NCBI GenBank assembly: GCA_028554795.2
Contig: CM068842.1
Span: forward strand, 30,083,782-30,147,781
Direction: 5' to 3'
Length of the DNA: 64,000 nt
Origin: Sinohyriopsis cumingii
Lineage: Eukaryota; Mollusca; Bivalvia; Unionida; Unionidae
Shown: in pieces, positions 1 to 6,843 of the stretch
Position numbering within the stretch: the stretch's first letter is position 1
How the letters are laid out: each line of letters opens with the position of its first letter
Notes under the pieces: generated by a model
The model's input: only the letters and a program-made list of their open reading frames with translations
What the model was told of the DNA's origin: nothing
Databases searched by the model: none
Position numbers and translations under genes: made by a program

Positions 1-1
1 T

Positions 2-964
2 TGCCACTTTCCCAAGACACAACAGTACCGCAAGGGTGATCCCAGTCAGAAAGGCATTTTCGCCGACTACGTGGATGCCTTTTTGAAACTGAAGCAAGAA
101 GCCAGCGGCTATCCTTCCTGGTGTCACACTCCCCAAGACCAAATACAATTCAAAGAGAAATACTACGAACAAGAAGGCATCACTTTAGACCACATCGAGA
201 AAAACGAAGGCAGGCGATCGTTTGCCAAAGTGATGTTAAATTGCTTGTGGGGTAAAATGGCACAACGCCCGTGTTTACCCAAGACGGAATATTTGACAGA
301 ACCTTCCCGCTACTTCCAGATGATTCACGACAAAACCAAATACATGAAACACGTGGACGTCGTTCGAGAGAATTTGATCTTGGTCAATTACGAAGAAGAT
401 CTGGACTTTGTGCAAGACGACCCTTTTGGAAATGTCATCATTGCGGCTTACGTGACAGCCCATGCTCGCTTAAAATTGTACGAAGCTTTAGAACTGTTAG
501 AAGAACGTGTCCTGTACTTTGACACGGACAGTTGCATTTACATCCATCACCCGATTCAACATCACCCTAACATCGAAGGAGACCGTTTAGGAGCCTGGAC
601 AGACGAGCATCCCGACGACAAGATTCTAAGTTTCGTCAGTGGCGGTCCCAAAAATTACGGCTACGAATACCGTGACAAACAAGGAGAAGTGCACACGACG
701 TGCAAAGTGAAAGGACTGACTCTGAATTATCGTACCAGTCGTGTGGTCAACTTTGGGGTATTGAAAGAAGCCTTGCAATCGGGAGAGGATGGAAACTTTC
801 AAGTGACCACTCACCAACCGAACAAGATTGTACGTTTACCCACTCACCACATCGTCAGTCGACCTTTGGAAAAAGTTTATCAAATCGTGTACCAGAAGCG
901 AGTTCGACTTCCCAATCATTTCACCTTACCGTATGGACACGTTGGTATAAAACATTGGTTGTAA
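2..964 (+). CDS. polB: Protein-primed family B DNA polymerase, C-terminal part (5' end outside window)
   Basis: This is the C-terminal third of a Polinton-type protein-primed DNA polymerase that would copy the element. The frame is open from base 2, so the gene continues to the left. The visible part matches the last 320 or so residues of the polymerase of element B almost residue for residue. It holds polymerase motif B (KVMLNCLWGKM) and motif C (YFDTDSCIY, with the two catalytic aspartates). The C-terminus differs: A ends GHVGIKHWL, whereas B runs on for about ten more residues. A TATAAAA at 946-952 inside the last codons probably drives the next gene. The visible part shows no break. Confidence 0.95.
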   Translation, partial: CHFPKTQQYRKGDPSQKGIFADYVDAFLKLKQEASGYPSWCHTPQDQIQFKEKYYEQEGITLDHIEKNEGRRSFAKVMLNCLWGKMAQRPCLPKTEYLTEPSRYFQMIHDKTKYMKHVDVVRENLILVNYEEDLDFVQDDPFGNVIIAAYVTAHARLKLYEALELLEERVLYFDTDSCIYIHHPIQHHPNIEGDRLGAWTDEHPDDKILSFVSGGPKNYGYEYRDKQGEVHTTCKVKGLTLNYRTSRVVNFGVLKEALQSGEDGNFQVTTHQPNKIVRLPTHHIVSRPLEKVYQIVYQKRVRLPNHFTLPYGHVGIKHWL

Positions 965-988
965 GAGGATAGTTACCCCACCAGAAAG

Positions 989-1447
989 ATGACTTCGCCA
1001 CAGCAAGAATCGAGTGAGAAACCCGATGAGAACTCCAAGTTCAAACCCTACCATTTTCCAGTCTTCTTACCTGACTATTGTGATTGTGCCCGTCGATTGG
1101 ACACGTTTCAGAAATGGCCTACGGATAGGGAAGGATTACCTTCTTCGCATGTTTTAGCTAGAACAGGATTTGTCTACTTGGGACCTGAGTCAGGATTGGG
1201 ATACGAGGTACAGTGTTTCGCTTGCGGACTGAAGTTACGAATGGATCTATGTATCGATAAAGATTCAGCTATTCTGGAACATACTCGATGGTCTCCGCAC
1301 TGCCCTTACCTTTCTATGGCCTTTCCACCCATCACACTACGGTACAATGTTGACGGTACCTTAGAGACGGTACCTTCCAGAACAGGACATAAAAAACGTA
1401 AAAAAGGAAAGATGTACAAGCTGGAGACTGCATTGCGGCTAGTATAA
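989..1447 (+). CDS. BIR-domain (IAP-like) protein 1, only in element A
   Basis: This 152-residue protein has one BIR zinc-binding domain at about residues 30-108. The spacing CFAC, then HTRWSPHC gives the C-X2-C...H-X6-C ligand set, and HVLARTGFVYLG fits the middle of the fold. BIR proteins bind caspases or related factors, so a role in delaying host cell death is a reasonable inference. No RING finger is present; a Lys/Arg-rich tail follows. The ATG lies 37 bp after a TATAAAA inside the polymerase gene. Element B lacks this gene: its polymerase is followed directly by the second BIR gene. The stop codon lies inside the TATA box of the next gene. Confidence 0.88.
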   Translation: MTSPQQESSEKPDENSKFKPYHFPVFLPDYCDCARRLDTFQKWPTDREGLPSSHVLARTGFVYLGPESGLGYEVQCFACGLKLRMDLCIDKDSAILEHTRWSPHCPYLSMAFPPITLRYNVDGTLETVPSRTGHKKRKKGKMYKLETALRLV

Positions 1448-1452
1448 AAAGG
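1443..1452 (+). promoter_or_regulatory. TATA box overlapping a stop codon
   Basis: TATAAAAAGG contains the TAA stop of the preceding BIR gene at 1445-1447. It lies 54 bp before the ATG of the second BIR gene. The leader after it matches the leader of the corresponding gene in element B, so it is likely the core promoter of that gene. Confidence 0.65.
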
Positions 1453-1505
1453 GGCTATGGTCAAGATCGATAGTTCATTGTGACTACCAAGACCGAGCGA
1501 ACAAG

Positions 1506-2144
1506 ATGAATACTTTCAGAGAAACACAGAACAAGTTGTTTAGAAGGGCACAATTCAAGTGTGAGGCTTCGGAAGTGGAATGCGATTGTGAGCCTTGCGA
1601 TGGGACCGATGCTGTACCTTGTGACCTGAGCGATGCCATAAAGCATCATGGGAACTTTAGTGCCCCTACCCCTATCATGGAAAGTGATGCTGTGCGTGTC
1701 AAACCTGTGGGATGCGAAAGCGATGCTGCTCGTCCTCTTGGACATTTTACTGGGTTTCGTTTTAAAGGGGAATGTCGACCTTCACGTTTACCTCCCTACG
1801 GATGTCATCCAGCCCTGAGCAAACTCCTGCCCATTTCACTCAACCCTCATCGAAACGAACCTGTGAAAAACGGATATTCGTTTCCTGTGCGTTTGTCGGA
1901 ATACTGCGACTTTGAAAATCGTCTTCAATCGTTCAAAGGAAAATGGCCTAAGTATCTGGGAGGACCGACCCCCGAAGAATTAGCCAGAGCCGGATTTTTC
2001 TACTTGGGCGAAGGAGATAAAGTCAAGTGCTTCAGTTGCAGTGTGTCACTTCACCACTGGGAACCGCAAGATTCGGCCTACGTAGAACATGCTCGATGGT
2101 CACCGAATTGTCATTACTTACCTTTAGTGGGACCGAGACATTGA
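1506..2144 (+). CDS. BIR-domain (IAP-like) protein 2
   Basis: This 212-residue protein has a Cys-containing N-terminal half and a single BIR domain at about residues 135-205. The domain is recognised by TPEELARAGFFYLGEG, CFSC and HARWSPNC, the C-X2-C...H-X6-C zinc ligands. The element B homologue (21788-22531) is 35 residues longer, because a Cys-rich stretch near the N-terminus is missing or replaced here. The BIR part is almost identical in the two copies. The two BIR proteins of element A are only distantly similar, so this is not a fresh duplication. An anti-apoptotic role is inferred from the domain alone. Confidence 0.88.
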   Translation: MNTFRETQNKLFRRAQFKCEASEVECDCEPCDGTDAVPCDLSDAIKHHGNFSAPTPIMESDAVRVKPVGCESDAARPLGHFTGFRFKGECRPSRLPPYGCHPALSKLLPISLNPHRNEPVKNGYSFPVRLSEYCDFENRLQSFKGKWPKYLGGPTPEELARAGFFYLGEGDKVKCFSCSVSLHHWEPQDSAYVEHARWSPNCHYLPLVGPRH

Positions 2145-2172
2145 AGTAACTTTTTACCATAATAATTTGTTC

Positions 2173-2628
2173 ATGGATACTTTACAAGAGAACATTCGTG
2201 CTTTGCCTGTGGAGTTGACAGAACGCATTTACCGAGAGCTGGTCAAAATACAAGTGAAACGTAAAGAACAATTGCATCCGTTACGTCACCGGTGTTTGAA
2301 CCACTGGTACCTGAAGGCTATACAAGGACTGATTCAATTGAAAGTGTTCCATCGGACAGACATTGATCAACGATCCTCTAGTTTTAAAAAGGATTGGTTT
2401 GGTATGGACGATTGTAGTTACATCATTGTAAACGTACTGCATCGAATTCCAGAGGAAGAGTTAACGAATTACCAACATCTTAAACACAATGTCAACTTGG
2501 TGAAAGAGGAAACTTCTGAACGAATTGTAATGTGTAGATTAGTGACTCAACGATTTAAATTCGACACTGAAGTGAAACCATGTTTGTGCAAAGAGTACAT
2601 TTCTTGTGTCAGACCAAAGAGGATTTAG
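2173..2628 (+). CDS. Unknown protein, paralogue 1 (F-box-like N-terminus)
   Basis: This 151-residue protein is of unknown function. The ATG at 2173 was chosen because the same start is used by its neighbour and by both copies in element B. The first 45 or so residues, including LPVELTERIYREL, are almost identical to those of the next gene, while the rest diverges. The pattern LPxEL..I+..L resembles the start of an F-box helix set, which would link it to ubiquitin ligases. That similarity is weak and unproven. It lies 28 bp after BIR protein 2 and 12 bp before its paralogue. Confidence 0.75.
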   Translation: MDTLQENIRALPVELTERIYRELVKIQVKRKEQLHPLRHRCLNHWYLKAIQGLIQLKVFHRTDIDQRSSSFKKDWFGMDDCSYIIVNVLHRIPEEELTNYQHLKHNVNLVKEETSERIVMCRLVTQRFKFDTEVKPCLCKEYISCVRPKRI

Positions 2629-2640
2629 TATGACCTATTC

Positions 2641-3159
2641 ATGGATACTTTACAAGAGAACATTCGTGCTTTGCCTGTGGAGTTGAGAGAACGCATTTAC
2701 CGAGAGCTGGTGAAAATACAAGTGAAACGTAAAGAACAATTGCATCCGTTACGTCACCAGATCTTTAACCACTGGTACCTGAAGGGTATAAGAGAACTGA
2801 TTCGTCAGAAATTGTTTCAGTGGTCAGACCTTGTTCAATACTTCCAGGCCCCCGATGATTCACGTGTTGATCATTTTGGTTACTTCGAGATTCACCTAGA
2901 GCAACCCATTGAGGAAGACGAGGTAAAGGATTACCAACATATTTTACGTGGAATCTACTTAGCGGAAGAGGAAACTTCTAATCGAACTCTGACGTTTCGG
3001 TTACAGTATGCAAGATTTACATTACCCACTGGAAAACGAACATTACTGGCTAGAAAGTACGTGTATTCTTTTCGAAACAAAGAGACTATAAAAACAGGCA
3101 GCTACGCCACGACTTATGTCGTATGTAATCCAACAGATTCCGTGGAAGGAACTCAATGA
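2641..3159 (+). CDS. Unknown protein, paralogue 2 (F-box-like N-terminus)
   Basis: This 172-residue protein of unknown function is a tandem paralogue of the gene before it. The N-terminal block (LPVELRERIYREL through the His/Arg-rich LHPLRHQ) is shared and the C-terminal two thirds diverged. That suggests one conserved interaction surface joined to a variable one. A TATAAAAA at 3087-3094 lies within the coding region and probably serves the next small gene, which overlaps its 3' end. Element B has an equal-length copy at 23028-23546 with scattered substitutions. Confidence 0.75.
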   Translation: MDTLQENIRALPVELRERIYRELVKIQVKRKEQLHPLRHQIFNHWYLKGIRELIRQKLFQWSDLVQYFQAPDDSRVDHFGYFEIHLEQPIEEDEVKDYQHILRGIYLAEEETSNRTLTFRLQYARFTLPTGKRTLLARKYVYSFRNKETIKTGSYATTYVVCNPTDSVEGTQ

Positions 3160-3328
3160 CCATATTCAAACCGTGGATCATTACCATCGATTATTGCAAG
3201 AACTGTATCCATTCAATTTGGGACGACAAGTGGTGTGTGTCTTAGTGACTTGTTTTCTGGGATTTCGTTTACCAGCCGATTCTTTGTGGACTCTTTACGA
3301 TCAGTACTTACCACCTCCATGGCCTTAA
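3116..3328 (+). CDS. Small protein of 70 residues, overlapping its neighbours
   Basis: I do not recognise this protein. It overlaps the end of the preceding gene in another frame and overlaps the next start by 10 nt. A TATAAAAA lies 22 bp before its ATG. The middle is hydrophobic (VVCVLVTCFLGF) and the C-terminus is YLPPPWP. Element B keeps an equivalent frame at 23491-23715 with an almost identical protein, so the overlap looks real rather than accidental. Confidence 0.55.
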   Translation: MSYVIQQIPWKELNDHIQTVDHYHRLLQELYPFNLGRQVVCVLVTCFLGFRLPADSLWTLYDQYLPPPWP

Positions 3329-3660
3329 ATGGTCACGAAAAACTTCTTTTGCTCAAAGCCTTGCGGTTTCATCTGGATACTTCTCGACCTCAACAGGAAA
3401 AAAAGATTCGTCAACTTTTAGCTACCCAAGACGTGTATGACGATGTGTGTGTAGCTTGTGACTTACACCCTCATTGGACAGATGTTCGTGACTGGAAAAA
3501 GGGGGGTTTTGAGGTTTGGACCCAAGAAGTGGCCCAGTATGCACAAGAGTTGTTCAAGGAAAAAAATTACTTTTCAACCTGTGTTAGTGACGGTGCCAGA
3601 AGAACCCGTCACCGAGAACAACCACTCGCTTCAGGACAGGACTGTCATGGACATTCCTGA
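3319..3660 (+). CDS. Unknown 113-residue protein
   Basis: I do not recognise this protein. The ATG at 3319 overlaps the stop of the 70-residue gene. The N-terminus is helical and charged (GHEKLLLLKALRFHL) and the middle has Trp, His and Cys residues (VACDLHPHW). Its 3' half overlaps the next frame, which is shifted by +1, by at least 120 bp. In element B the corresponding frame (23706-24029) is 107 residues long. The two proteins are similar up to about residue 95 and differ in the tail. Confidence 0.55.
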   Translation: MALNGHEKLLLLKALRFHLDTSRPQQEKKIRQLLATQDVYDDVCVACDLHPHWTDVRDWKKGGFEVWTQEVAQYAQELFKEKNYFSTCVSDGARRTRHREQPLASGQDCHGHS

Positions 3661-3868
3661 ACGGTCATTCCGGGAGGACACTTGTGTGACAATACCTCAT
3701 GTAGAGACTGTAAGAACATTACACACTGTCCCTAGGACATCTTGGTTAACCAAAACATGTTGTACAGACACTTGTTTATATTTCACTTTGATCGCTTTGC
3801 TGTGTTTTATATTCCTGTACATCACTATTTGGGTTGTATGTATTTTTGTCTTTCGTGTTCATATTTGA
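3539..3868 (+). CDS. Small membrane-anchored protein in an overlapping frame
   Basis: The C-terminal part of this open frame is a strong membrane segment (LYFTLIALLCFIFLYITIWV) followed by a short basic tail. A Cys-containing region (TCCTDTC) lies just before it. The start is uncertain: the ATG at 3539 is conserved in element B (23926), but the frame is open further upstream inside the preceding gene. Expression by re-initiation, frameshifting or splicing is possible. A polyadenylation signal AATAAA follows at 3876-3881. Confidence 0.5.
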   Translation: MHKSCSRKKITFQPVLVTVPEEPVTENNHSLQDRTVMDIPERSFREDTCVTIPHVETVRTLHTVPRTSWLTKTCCTDTCLYFTLIALLCFIFLYITIWVVCIFVFRVHI

Positions 3869-3875
3869 AACATTC

Positions 3876-3881
3876 AATAAA
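3876..3881 (+). terminator. Polyadenylation signal
   Basis: AATAAA lies 8 bp after the stop of the membrane-anchored protein and just before the TATA box of the ATPase gene. It marks a boundary between two transcription units. Element B has the same arrangement (AATAAA at 24224-24229). Confidence 0.6.
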
Positions 3882-3897
3882 CGTGTTCTGAAAAAAG

Positions 3898-3905
3898 TAT
3901 ATAAA
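3898..3905 (+). promoter_or_regulatory. TATA box of the ATPase gene
   Basis: TATATAAA lies 48 bp before the ATPase ATG and 17 bp after a polyadenylation signal. The same TATATAAA occurs at 24245-24252 in element B. Confidence 0.65.
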
Positions 3906-3952
3906 CTCTTGTCTTGTTTGTTTTTCGTGTCACAAGTGACATTTCTCACACC

Positions 3953-4696
3953 ATGGCTACCTCTGCTGTCTCTGCTCCCTCTTCCTCTACTGTCAAAGTC
4001 ATCGACGAACACTTAGATCGTGCCAGTTGGGAGGCTTTGTATCTTCGCCATCCCTTTAACATGCTCATTGCTGGACCTAGCGGTTCAGGCAAAACCGAAT
4101 TCGTCAAACGTTTGATCGAGCATAAACATCATTTGATCGATCGGCCCCCTCAACGGATCGTGTGGTGTTACAAAGAGTGGCAATCGGCGTACAGCCTTTT
4201 GCGAGAAAGTCAAGGCGATTCCATCGTGTTTGTGGAAGGCATTCCTAAAGAAGACGACGGCATCGTCTCTGACTCCCGTCTAACCCATTTGGTCATTTTC
4301 GACGACATGTTAGGAGAAGACGAAGAAGAAATTAAATTGTGGTTCACGCGCAAAGGGCATCACCGTAATGCCAGTGTCGTTTACATCACCCAAAATTTGT
4401 TTCAACAAAGTAAAGCCCATCGCACCATCAGTCTCAATGCGCATTGCGTGGTCTTGTTTAAAAGCCCTCGAGATAAATCGCAAGTGCAAGTCTTAGCCAA
4501 ACAGTTAGGAACGCCTTGGCTGACTCAGGCGTACGACGATGCCACTCAAACGCCACACGCCTATTTACTCGTCGATTTGAAACCTACCACTCCCGAGGAT
4601 TTGCGATTTCGTACCCACTTGTTTCACCACTGGTGCCAAGACGGAGGGCCTGTCCTGTACACGTCTCCGTCCTCGACTTCATTTCACTCCCCATGA
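3953..4696 (+). CDS. FtsK/HerA-type genome-packaging ATPase
   Basis: This 247-residue protein is the packaging ATPase of Polintons, which would drive DNA into the capsid. Walker A is GPSGSGKT at residues 41-48. Walker B is LVIFDD at about 113-118, with the acidic pair at the end. A sensor-like segment follows (VVYITQNLFQQ). The ATG at 3953 lies in CACCATGG, a good eukaryotic start context, 48 bp after a TATA box. Length and motif order fit the family. Element B has a near-identical copy of 251 residues with a slightly different C-terminus. Confidence 0.95.
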   Translation: MATSAVSAPSSSTVKVIDEHLDRASWEALYLRHPFNMLIAGPSGSGKTEFVKRLIEHKHHLIDRPPQRIVWCYKEWQSAYSLLRESQGDSIVFVEGIPKEDDGIVSDSRLTHLVIFDDMLGEDEEEIKLWFTRKGHHRNASVVYITQNLFQQSKAHRTISLNAHCVVLFKSPRDKSQVQVLAKQLGTPWLTQAYDDATQTPHAYLLVDLKPTTPEDLRFRTHLFHHWCQDGGPVLYTSPSSTSFHSP

Positions 4697-4704
4697 AAAA
4701 AATC

Positions 4705-4712
4705 TATAAAAA
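4705..4712 (+). promoter_or_regulatory. TATA box of the long basic-protein gene
   Basis: TATAAAAA lies 9 bp after the ATPase stop codon and 41 bp before the next ATG. The same arrangement is present in element B at 25050-25057. Confidence 0.6.
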
Positions 4713-4752
4713 CCTCAGACCCTTTTTCGTCTGTCTCACACTCAGTGCGAAC

Positions 4753-5715
4753 ATGACGTCCCTTCAGTCGCATCTTCCCGTCAAATTGATTCGTGCCTTG
4801 TATGGCATCAGTCGAGAAAAAGATCCACAAACACGAGCTCGTGTCTTAGAAGCTAGCCTCAAAGAAGTCTTACGATGGTTCACGGTGACGGCACGTCAAT
4901 TACTCCAAGGAATCATTCAGATTCCTCATCAAACCAAACGCTTTTTCGATCGAAACAAAGTCGCTTTGGTCCAACTGGCCGATCCCCGCATCGACACTGA
5001 AACCAAAAAACAAATCATTTTGAAACCTGGAGGGAGCGGTACTCTAGGAGGGGTCATCATTCGCTCACTCTTAAGATGGGATCCTAATGCCCCCAAAGTT
5101 ATCCCCAAGACAAAAGTCCAACGAAGCCCCAAGAAGAAAAAGAAAAAGACCAAGTCCCCAAGAAGAATAACTTCTCCAGTGGCGGGACCCTCCTCTTACC
5201 AGACACCACCCCAGAAAAAGAAAAGAAGCCCCCAGAAAAAGAAACAGAGAAAAAGTCCCCAGAAAAAGAAAAGTCCACAGAAGAAGAAGAAGAAAACTAG
5301 TCGCAAGAGAGGCACTTCGGCCAGGACGCAACCTTACACTCGCAAGCCACGACCTGCCACAGCGGTGACTGCGTCTCCGGCAGCCTCACGTTTGTCCACT
5401 TCTCCGTTGATGTCACCAGGAACTGAAGAGTACTTGGAGACGTTGATCACACCAAGAACTTCTCCGTTGATGACCCCCAAAAGAACTTCCCCAGTGGCAG
5501 GACCCTCCAATTTAGCGGCAGTGGCTGCTGCTCACAAAGTACCTTCTCCCAAAATCAAAGTCCATGAAAGATCGGGCATGTTACAAAGTTTACTGGATTT
5601 GTCCAAACAAGAACTGGCTCGATTTAGTCCGTTACGTACCCCTGCACGACGTGTCATGCCTGTCCTCAAACTGATAAAACGTAAAGACAATCAGTGGCGA
5701 CGCGTTCCAGTATAA
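4753..5715 (+). CDS. Lys-rich basic protein, probable core or DNA-binding virion protein
   Basis: This is a 320-residue protein. An N-terminal domain of about 115 residues ends in a Gly-rich segment (KPGGSGTLGGVIIRSL). After it comes a long low-complexity middle of Ser-Pro-Lys repeats (SPKKKKKK, SPQKKK) and Thr/Pro blocks. The last 60 residues are conserved. The composition suggests a nucleic-acid condensing protein, comparable in style to adenovirus core proteins; this is inference. The N-terminal domain looks like a diverged relative of the next gene's product: both have a helical region, a basic stretch and a GG-hydrophobic end. The stop codon TAA sits inside the next TATA box. Confidence 0.8.
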   Translation: MTSLQSHLPVKLIRALYGISREKDPQTRARVLEASLKEVLRWFTVTARQLLQGIIQIPHQTKRFFDRNKVALVQLADPRIDTETKKQIILKPGGSGTLGGVIIRSLLRWDPNAPKVIPKTKVQRSPKKKKKKTKSPRRITSPVAGPSSYQTPPQKKKRSPQKKKQRKSPQKKKSPQKKKKKTSRKRGTSARTQPYTRKPRPATAVTASPAASRLSTSPLMSPGTEEYLETLITPRTSPLMTPKRTSPVAGPSNLAAVAAAHKVPSPKIKVHERSGMLQSLLDLSKQELARFSPLRTPARRVMPVLKLIKRKDNQWRRVPV

Positions 5716-5721
5716 AAAAGG
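5711..5721 (+). promoter_or_regulatory. TATA box overlapping a stop codon
   Basis: TATAAAAAAGG contains the TAA stop of the Lys-rich gene at 5713-5715 and lies 53 bp before the next ATG. The same overlap is found in element B at 26048-26056. Confidence 0.65.
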
Positions 5722-5773
5722 CCTGTGACCGAGTAGGGTATCAGTGTTTTTAGGTGCTCCTAAAGACTCAAAG

Positions 5774-6160
5774 ATGTCACCCTCCAGAAAACCCCAAGGA
5801 AAGAAAAGGAAAGGACTACCACCACGTTTAGCCAAACATGGGGACCTGTTATCTGTCCTGTCCAAAGCTTCTCCACCCCTACGAAAAAAACTCATTCAAA
5901 CGGCCTCCAAAGAGGTCATCGATACCGTGTGCGAATGTTGTTTGAACGTTTTGAAAGGCACGATCCCTTTGTCCAAACACCAGAAACAATGCTTAGGCAA
6001 ACATCGTCACGTTCTTCGGAAAATGGTTCAAAAGAAAATTCCCATTCGTCAAAAAAAGAAGATGTTGGTCCAACGTGGAGGCATTTTACCTCTCTTGTTA
6101 GGCCCCATACTGAAAGGAGTCTTGGGAACCATGTTGGGAGGACTGATGGGAGCAAGATAA
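5774..6160 (+). CDS. Conserved small basic Polinton protein
   Basis: This is a 128-residue basic protein. The N-terminus is Lys/Arg-rich. A helical core contains CECCLNVLKGTIPLS and HQKQCLGKHRHVLRKM, then a basic stretch leads to LVQRGGILPLLLGPIL near the C-terminus. I recall proteins with this plan from other Polintons, where the function is unknown; a virion role is inferred from its place among capsid genes. The ATG at 5774 is preferred because it is conserved in element B. The stop TAA overlaps GATAAAAAGG, a probable promoter of the next gene. Confidence 0.8.
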   Translation: MSPSRKPQGKKRKGLPPRLAKHGDLLSVLSKASPPLRKKLIQTASKEVIDTVCECCLNVLKGTIPLSKHQKQCLGKHRHVLRKMVQKKIPIRQKKKMLVQRGGILPLLLGPILKGVLGTMLGGLMGAR

Positions 6161-6165
6161 AAAGG
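6156..6165 (+). promoter_or_regulatory. TATA-like box overlapping a stop codon
   Basis: GATAAAAAGG spans the TAA stop at 6158-6160 and lies 44 bp before the next ATG. The same overlap occurs in element B at 26754-26763. Confidence 0.5.
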
Positions 6166-6208
6166 CCTTCGGAAGTCCCAAGATCTCAGAATTCACCCCT
6201 GACAACCC

Positions 6209-6823
6209 ATGGAAGGACGAAAACTAGCTTTAGTGCCTTACAAACGATGGATGGAATACCATCGGTGGCAAGAACAACGCACCCCGCATTTACCTCCCAA
6301 TCCCAATTTGAGCGAGATGTCCCAGTTACAACACGAATTGCAATCCTTGCTGGATCGCCAAGATTTGTCCGAAACAGAAAAATCGCAAAAGTACGGTCAA
6401 CTCTTGCAACGACTGCAACTCTTTCCCACTCTGAAAGATTTTAAGACCTTGATGAAAAGTCCAGCGCCATCACCAGTACCAGTACCAGTACCACCAGTAC
6501 CCGTGACCAAGACAGAAAAAGGGAAAGAAGAAGAAGAAGAAGGGTTTCAAACTCCACCAGAAAAAGTACGCAAGTTAACAACACCACCTACCTCCAGAAT
6601 TGGATGGATTAAAAAGATGATGGCCACCCCTTCTTCCTCACAAGAGAAAAAGAAAGTGAAGACAGAAGTGAAGACAGAAGTGAAACAAGAACCGATATCC
6701 CCCGCTCAGACATCCTCCTCCTCTTCGACACCTATTGCTGGCCGCACACGCAAAGCCTTGCAATCCAAGAAAATACCCCAAGAGAAAAAGAGTAGCCTCT
6801 TCCAAGAGTGGGTGCCTTATTAA
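6209..6823 (+). CDS. Unknown virion-associated protein (charged, low-complexity middle)
   Basis: This 204-residue protein starts MEGRKLALVPYKRWMEYHRW and then has a helical Gln/Leu-rich region (QLQHELQSLLDRQDL). The middle carries repeated Pro-Val (PVPVPVPPVPV) and Lys/Glu runs, and the C-terminus is SSLFQEWVPY. I recall a conserved gene with a similar basic N-terminus next to the integrase in other Polintons, but its function is unknown to me. Element B has a 208-residue copy with small in-frame length changes in the repeats and in the helical part. These do not break the frame, which argues for a functional protein. Confidence 0.7.
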   Translation: MEGRKLALVPYKRWMEYHRWQEQRTPHLPPNPNLSEMSQLQHELQSLLDRQDLSETEKSQKYGQLLQRLQLFPTLKDFKTLMKSPAPSPVPVPVPPVPVTKTEKGKEEEEEGFQTPPEKVRKLTTPPTSRIGWIKKMMATPSSSQEKKKVKTEVKTEVKQEPISPAQTSSSSSTPIAGRTRKALQSKKIPQEKKSSLFQEWVPY

Positions 6824-6843
6824 GACACCAATCAACACAAAAA

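Noticed and set aside
5071..5331. Open frame on the - strand opposite the Lys-rich gene, rich in Leu and Phe
   Set aside because: It is the antisense of Lys codons (AAG/AAA read as CTT/TTT). The + strand gene has the conserved ends and promoter.
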